NCBI GenBank assembly: GCA_020621985.1
Contig: JAHRYS010000002.1
Location: 1 to 64,000, forward strand
Reading direction: 5' to 3'
DNA from: Candidatus Ferrigenium altingense
GTDB taxonomy: Bacteria; Pseudomonadota; Gammaproteobacteria; Burkholderiales; Gallionellaceae
Length of the DNA: 64,000 bases
How positions within the stretch are numbered: position 1 is the stretch's first letter; each line of letters begins with the position of its first letter. The notes beneath the pieces are model-generated. The model did no database searches. It was not told where the DNA came from and saw only the letters and a program-made list of their open reading frames with translations. Below are positions 61,331 through 64,000 of this stretch, in pieces. The position numbers were made by a program, and so were the translations under genes.

Positions 61331-62386
61331 ATGGTTGACTCAATTAAGATTGCCGATAGATTTGTTGGTCAAGGTCATGCGCCCTTTGTGATTACCGAGA
61401 TGTCCGGCAACCACAATCAATCGCTCGAGCGAGCCTTGGAGATCGTGGAGGCTGCAGCCAAGACCGGTGCACATGCCCTGAAGATACAGACCTATACCCC
61501 GGATACCATGACGCTGGATCTGGATGAGCGCGAGTTTCACATTGGCGATCCAAATAGCCTGTGGGCAGGCACGTCCCTCTATAAACTATACGGCGAGGCC
61601 TATACGCCTTGGGAATGGCATAAGCCGATCTTCGATCGTGCGCGTGAGCTGGGTCTTATTCCATTCAGCACGCCATTCGACGATACGGCAGTGGACTTTC
61701 TTGAAACCCTGGACGTACCTTGTTACAAGATCGCTTCGTTTGAGAATACTGACTTGCCGCTGATCCGTCGTGTTGCGGCAACGGGCAGGCCACTGATCAT
61801 TTCTACCGGTATGGCCACAGTGGCCGAGTTGGATGAGACCGTGCGTGCAGCGCGCGAAGCGGGATGCACGGAGCTGATCTTGCTCAAGTGCACCAGTACT
61901 TATCCCGCCACGGCAGAGAACACCAATATCCTGACCATCCCTCATCTGCGGGAATTGTTTGGCTGCGAAGTAGGGTTGTCCGATCACACCATGGGCGTAG
62001 GGGTGTCGGTAGCCAGCGTTGCGTTGGGCGCTACCGTCATCGAAAAGCACTTCACCCTCAGTCGCGCGGATGGCGGAGTGGATAGCACGTTTTCAATGGA
62101 GCCAGCTGAAATGGCCCAGCTGGTGATTGAAACTGAACGCGCTTGGCAGGCGCTTGGGCAAGTCAGTTATGGACCAACCGAGGCCGAGAAGAAGTCCATC
62201 CAATTCCGTCGTTCACTATACATAGTGCAAGACCTCAAAGTAGGGGATGTGCTGACGCACGAGAACGTGCGTGCGATTCGACCTGGATTGGGACTCCCAA
62301 CGAAATATTTGGATGAGGCTCTGGGCAAAAGAGTGAATCAGGATGTGAAGCGCGGAACAGCACTAAGGTGGGGGCTGTTGTCGTAA
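61331..62386 (+). CDS. pseI: Pseudaminic acid synthase (PseI)
   Basis: 351 residues from ATG 61331; a TTG at 61325 overlapping the pseG-H stop is another option. NeuB-type TIM barrel condensing the 6-deoxy-sugar with phosphoenolpyruvate: FVITEMSGNHNQSLERALEI, GAHALKIQTYTPDTMTLDLD, FSTPFDDTAVDFLETLDVPC with YKIAS, LKCTSTYPA and GLSDHTMGVGVSVASVALGA. A C-terminal SAF (antifreeze-like) domain includes RRSLYIVQDLKVGDVLTHEN. Completes the pathway. Confidence 0.95.
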   Translation: MVDSIKIADRFVGQGHAPFVITEMSGNHNQSLERALEIVEAAAKTGAHALKIQTYTPDTMTLDLDEREFHIGDPNSLWAGTSLYKLYGEAYTPWEWHKPIFDRARELGLIPFSTPFDDTAVDFLETLDVPCYKIASFENTDLPLIRRVAATGRPLIISTGMATVAELDETVRAAREAGCTELILLKCTSTYPATAENTNILTIPHLRELFGCEVGLSDHTMGVGVSVASVALGATVIEKHFTLSRADGGVDSTFSMEPAEMAQLVIETERAWQALGQVSYGPTEAEKKSIQFRRSLYIVQDLKVGDVLTHENVRAIRPGLGLPTKYLDEALGKRVNQDVKRGTALRWGLLS

Positions 62387-62424
62387 CCGGATCGATTTTG
62401 AATTAATCATTAAGGGAGATATAA

Positions 62425-63435
62425 GTGAGCACATTAACTGAACAGGATATTCGGCCGGCGCAATTGATGGCTAAACAACGTATTGCGGCATTGACTGACG
62501 TCGGAAGGATGTTATCAAGGTGCAGCGAATTTGTTCTTGTGGATTGTCCTGCCTGCGGGGCCGATGCTCACGTGCCGAAGTTTGAAAAGAACGGCATAAG
62601 TTATGTCGAGTGCAAAAAATGCCAGACTTTTTATGTCAATCCACGCCCTCCTTCGGATGTGCTGGAATGGTTTTATCGCGGCTCGCCCAATTATGCTTAC
62701 TGGAACGAAGTTATTTTCCCCGCCTCGGAAGCCGCAAGACGGGAGCGGATCTTTGTGCCGAGAGTTGACCGCCTGTTGGACCTTTGCCAAAAGTACAAAG
62801 TTGATACAAATGCAATTCTGGAGATCGGGGCCGGGTTCGGAACTTTCTGCGGAGAGGTCAAAAGGCGTAATGTCTTTACTCGTGTGGTAGCAGTTGAACC
62901 CACACCGGACCTTGCAAAAACCTGCAGGGAGCGGGGACTTGAAGTGATAGAAAAGCCAGTTGAGCAGATTCAATTGGATGCTGCCGAGTTATTTGACGTG
63001 GTAGCCAGCTTTGAAGTCATTGAACATCTGTTTGCACCGGCAGATTTTGTTGGGCATATGACGCGCTTACTAAGACCGGGCGGCATCATGATGTTGGCAT
63101 GTCCGAATGGGCAGGGCTTCGACATTGAAACCCTGGGTACGGCTAGCAACACAGTTGACCATGAACATTTGAATTACTTCAATCCAAATTCATTGGCAGG
63201 GCTGCTTGCACAGCGCGGGTTAGAGATACTGGAGAGCTTTACGCCGGGCAAGCTGGATGCCGACCTGGTGAGGAACAAAATCCTCGCGGGAGAATTCGAT
63301 GTGTCCAAACAACCTTTCCTGAAGAGAATCCTCGTGGATGAATGGGAGCATCTGGGCGGGGCTTTCCAGGAGTTTTTGATACAACAGGGTCTGTCCTCCA
63401 ATATGTGGGTCGTTGCTAGAAAGCCGCTAGGCTAA
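62425..63435 (+). CDS. Class I SAM-dependent methyltransferase with N-terminal zinc motif
   Basis: 336 residues from GTG 62425 (RBS AAGGGAG). A four-cysteine zinc motif (CPACG ... ECKKCQTFYVNPRPP) lies at about 41-70, then the SAM domain with ILEIGAGFGTFCGEVK, FDVVASFEVIEHLFAPADFV and GGIMMLACPNG. This layout is common in methyltransferases of O-antigen and flagellar glycan clusters. Substrate unknown. It lies between pseI and a PseA-like gene. Confidence 0.85.
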   Translation: MSTLTEQDIRPAQLMAKQRIAALTDVGRMLSRCSEFVLVDCPACGADAHVPKFEKNGISYVECKKCQTFYVNPRPPSDVLEWFYRGSPNYAYWNEVIFPASEAARRERIFVPRVDRLLDLCQKYKVDTNAILEIGAGFGTFCGEVKRRNVFTRVVAVEPTPDLAKTCRERGLEVIEKPVEQIQLDAAELFDVVASFEVIEHLFAPADFVGHMTRLLRPGGIMMLACPNGQGFDIETLGTASNTVDHEHLNYFNPNSLAGLLAQRGLEILESFTPGKLDADLVRNKILAGEFDVSKQPFLKRILVDEWEHLGGAFQEFLIQQGLSSNMWVVARKPLG

Positions 63436-63448
63436 ATTTGGATAACAT

Positions 63449-64000
63449 ATGAAGTATTGCAAACTTTGTCTTCAGCCTGACACACGGCCAAATACTGTCT
63501 TTTCTGCGGATAGGATATGCCCTGCGTGCAATTATTTCGAAGCACTGCAGCAAGTCGACTGGCAAGAGCGTTTTGAAATACTTCAAGACCTGCTGTCAAA
63601 ACATCCAAGGAAAAAGGGTCAGTTTCATGACTGCATCATTGGCGTGAGCGGCGGAAAAGATAGCACGCGACAGGCCCTGTTCCTGCGCGACAAATTGGGT
63701 ATCAACCCCCTGTTGGTTTGCCTAAGTTATCCACCGGAACAGGTGACAGAGCGTGGTGTAAGCAATCTTTCAAATCTGATCGAGTTGGGCTTCGATGTCG
63801 TAGTCAGTGCGCCTGCCCCGCAAACCTGGATGAAATTAAAACAGGAAGGTTTTCGGAAATTCACCAATTCGTTTCGCTCAACGGAAATGGCGCTCTTCGC
63901 TTCCGTTCCGCAGATCGCGATCAAATATGGAATCAATTTGATACTGTGGGGGGAGAATCCGGGATTGCAGCTTGGCGACATGAAGACCTTGGGACGCACT
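63449..64000 (+). CDS. N-acetyl sugar amidotransferase, PseA-like (5' part; cut by the window end)
   Basis: 184 codons, no stop before the edge. Two N-terminal cysteine pairs (CKLCLQPDTRPN and ICPACNYFE), then the PP-loop IIGVSGGKDSTRQALFLRDK for ATP pyrophosphatase chemistry, and LILWGENPG. This is the WbpG/LegG/PseA-type amidotransferase family that makes acetamidino groups on nonulosonic acids. Here it could convert pseudaminic acid to its acetamidino form; a HisF/HisH-like glutaminase partner would be expected just outside the window. Confidence 0.88.
   Translation, partial: MKYCKLCLQPDTRPNTVFSADRICPACNYFEALQQVDWQERFEILQDLLSKHPRKKGQFHDCIIGVSGGKDSTRQALFLRDKLGINPLLVCLSYPPEQVTERGVSNLSNLIELGFDVVVSAPAPQTWMKLKQEGFRKFTNSFRSTEMALFASVPQIAIKYGINLILWGENPGLQLGDMKTLGRT

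Overview
The window looks like a chromosomal segment of a betaproteobacterium, most likely from the Gallionellaceae/Nitrosomonadales side (Sideroxydans or Gallionella-like). This is an inference from gene content: the zapB-zapA-6S RNA linkage, a BtuM-type B12 transporter, separate sspA/sspB, an EPS-associated MarR regulator and a GfcABCD-type surface polysaccharide locus. The DNA is G+C-rich and densely coded. I see no tRNA or rRNA gene and no CRISPR array.

Layout. (1) 1-7.4 kb: a minus-strand cobalamin operon read from a cobalamin riboswitch: btuB, btuM, cobO, cobB/cbiA, cbiB, cobD and the 5' part of cobQ. (2) 7.5-8.3 kb: zapB-like gene, zapA, 6S RNA. (3) 8.4-18.5 kb: a surface polysaccharide assembly block: a FecR-like protein, dgkA, a GfcC-YjbH-PAP2 fusion, gfcB, gfcA, a Wzz-like copolymerase and a multi-SLBB exporter. 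(4) 18.7-34 kb: mostly housekeeping genes (EVE protein, TauE/SafE, ctaA, ilvA, fau, aceE-aceF, nadD-rsfS-rlmH-maf-rng), interrupted at 23-25.4 kb by a truncated RhuM gene and an AlbA/Schlafen-domain gene that resemble a defence-island remnant. (5) 34-35.5 kb: an intact IS3-family element with a 3-bp target duplication, and a short element with perfect 20-bp terminal repeats. (6) 35.5-43.2 kb: periplasmic carbonic anhydrase, the dTDP-rhamnose operon rfbBDAC, rpoH behind a CIRCE operator, sspA/sspB, a PCMT-family methyltransferase. (7) 43-64 kb: tolC, then a large glycan locus: a wzz-like gene with an internal amber codon, an EPS MarR regulator fused in frame to a manC fragment, manC, gmd and fcl (GDP-L-fucose), an ABC flippase, a broken legB-like dehydratase, and a pseudaminic acid operon (pseB, pseC, pseF, methylase, pseG-pseH fusion, pseI) followed by a methyltransferase and a PseA-like amidotransferase cut by the window end.

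How it fits together. Three nucleotide-sugar routes (dTDP-rhamnose, GDP-fucose, CMP-pseudaminic acid) feed two sets of polysaccharide assembly genes. dgkA next to a PAP2 phosphatase domain suggests local recycling of the undecaprenyl carrier. The glycan loci carry most of the decay and rearrangement.

The most unusual observations are: palindromic or heptanucleotide repeats carried in frame inside six conserved enzymes (cobQ, aceE, aceF, manC, gmd, fcl); two related ~100-nt elements whose flanking arms differ in sequence between copies but are self-complementary within each copy, and whose downstream arm holds the ribosome binding site of ilvA or sspB; a gfcA-like tail and terminator that appear to have been copied onto a FecR gene; the GfcC-YjbH-PAP2 fusion; and the manC-marR chimeric frame with an operator-like dyad in its promoter.
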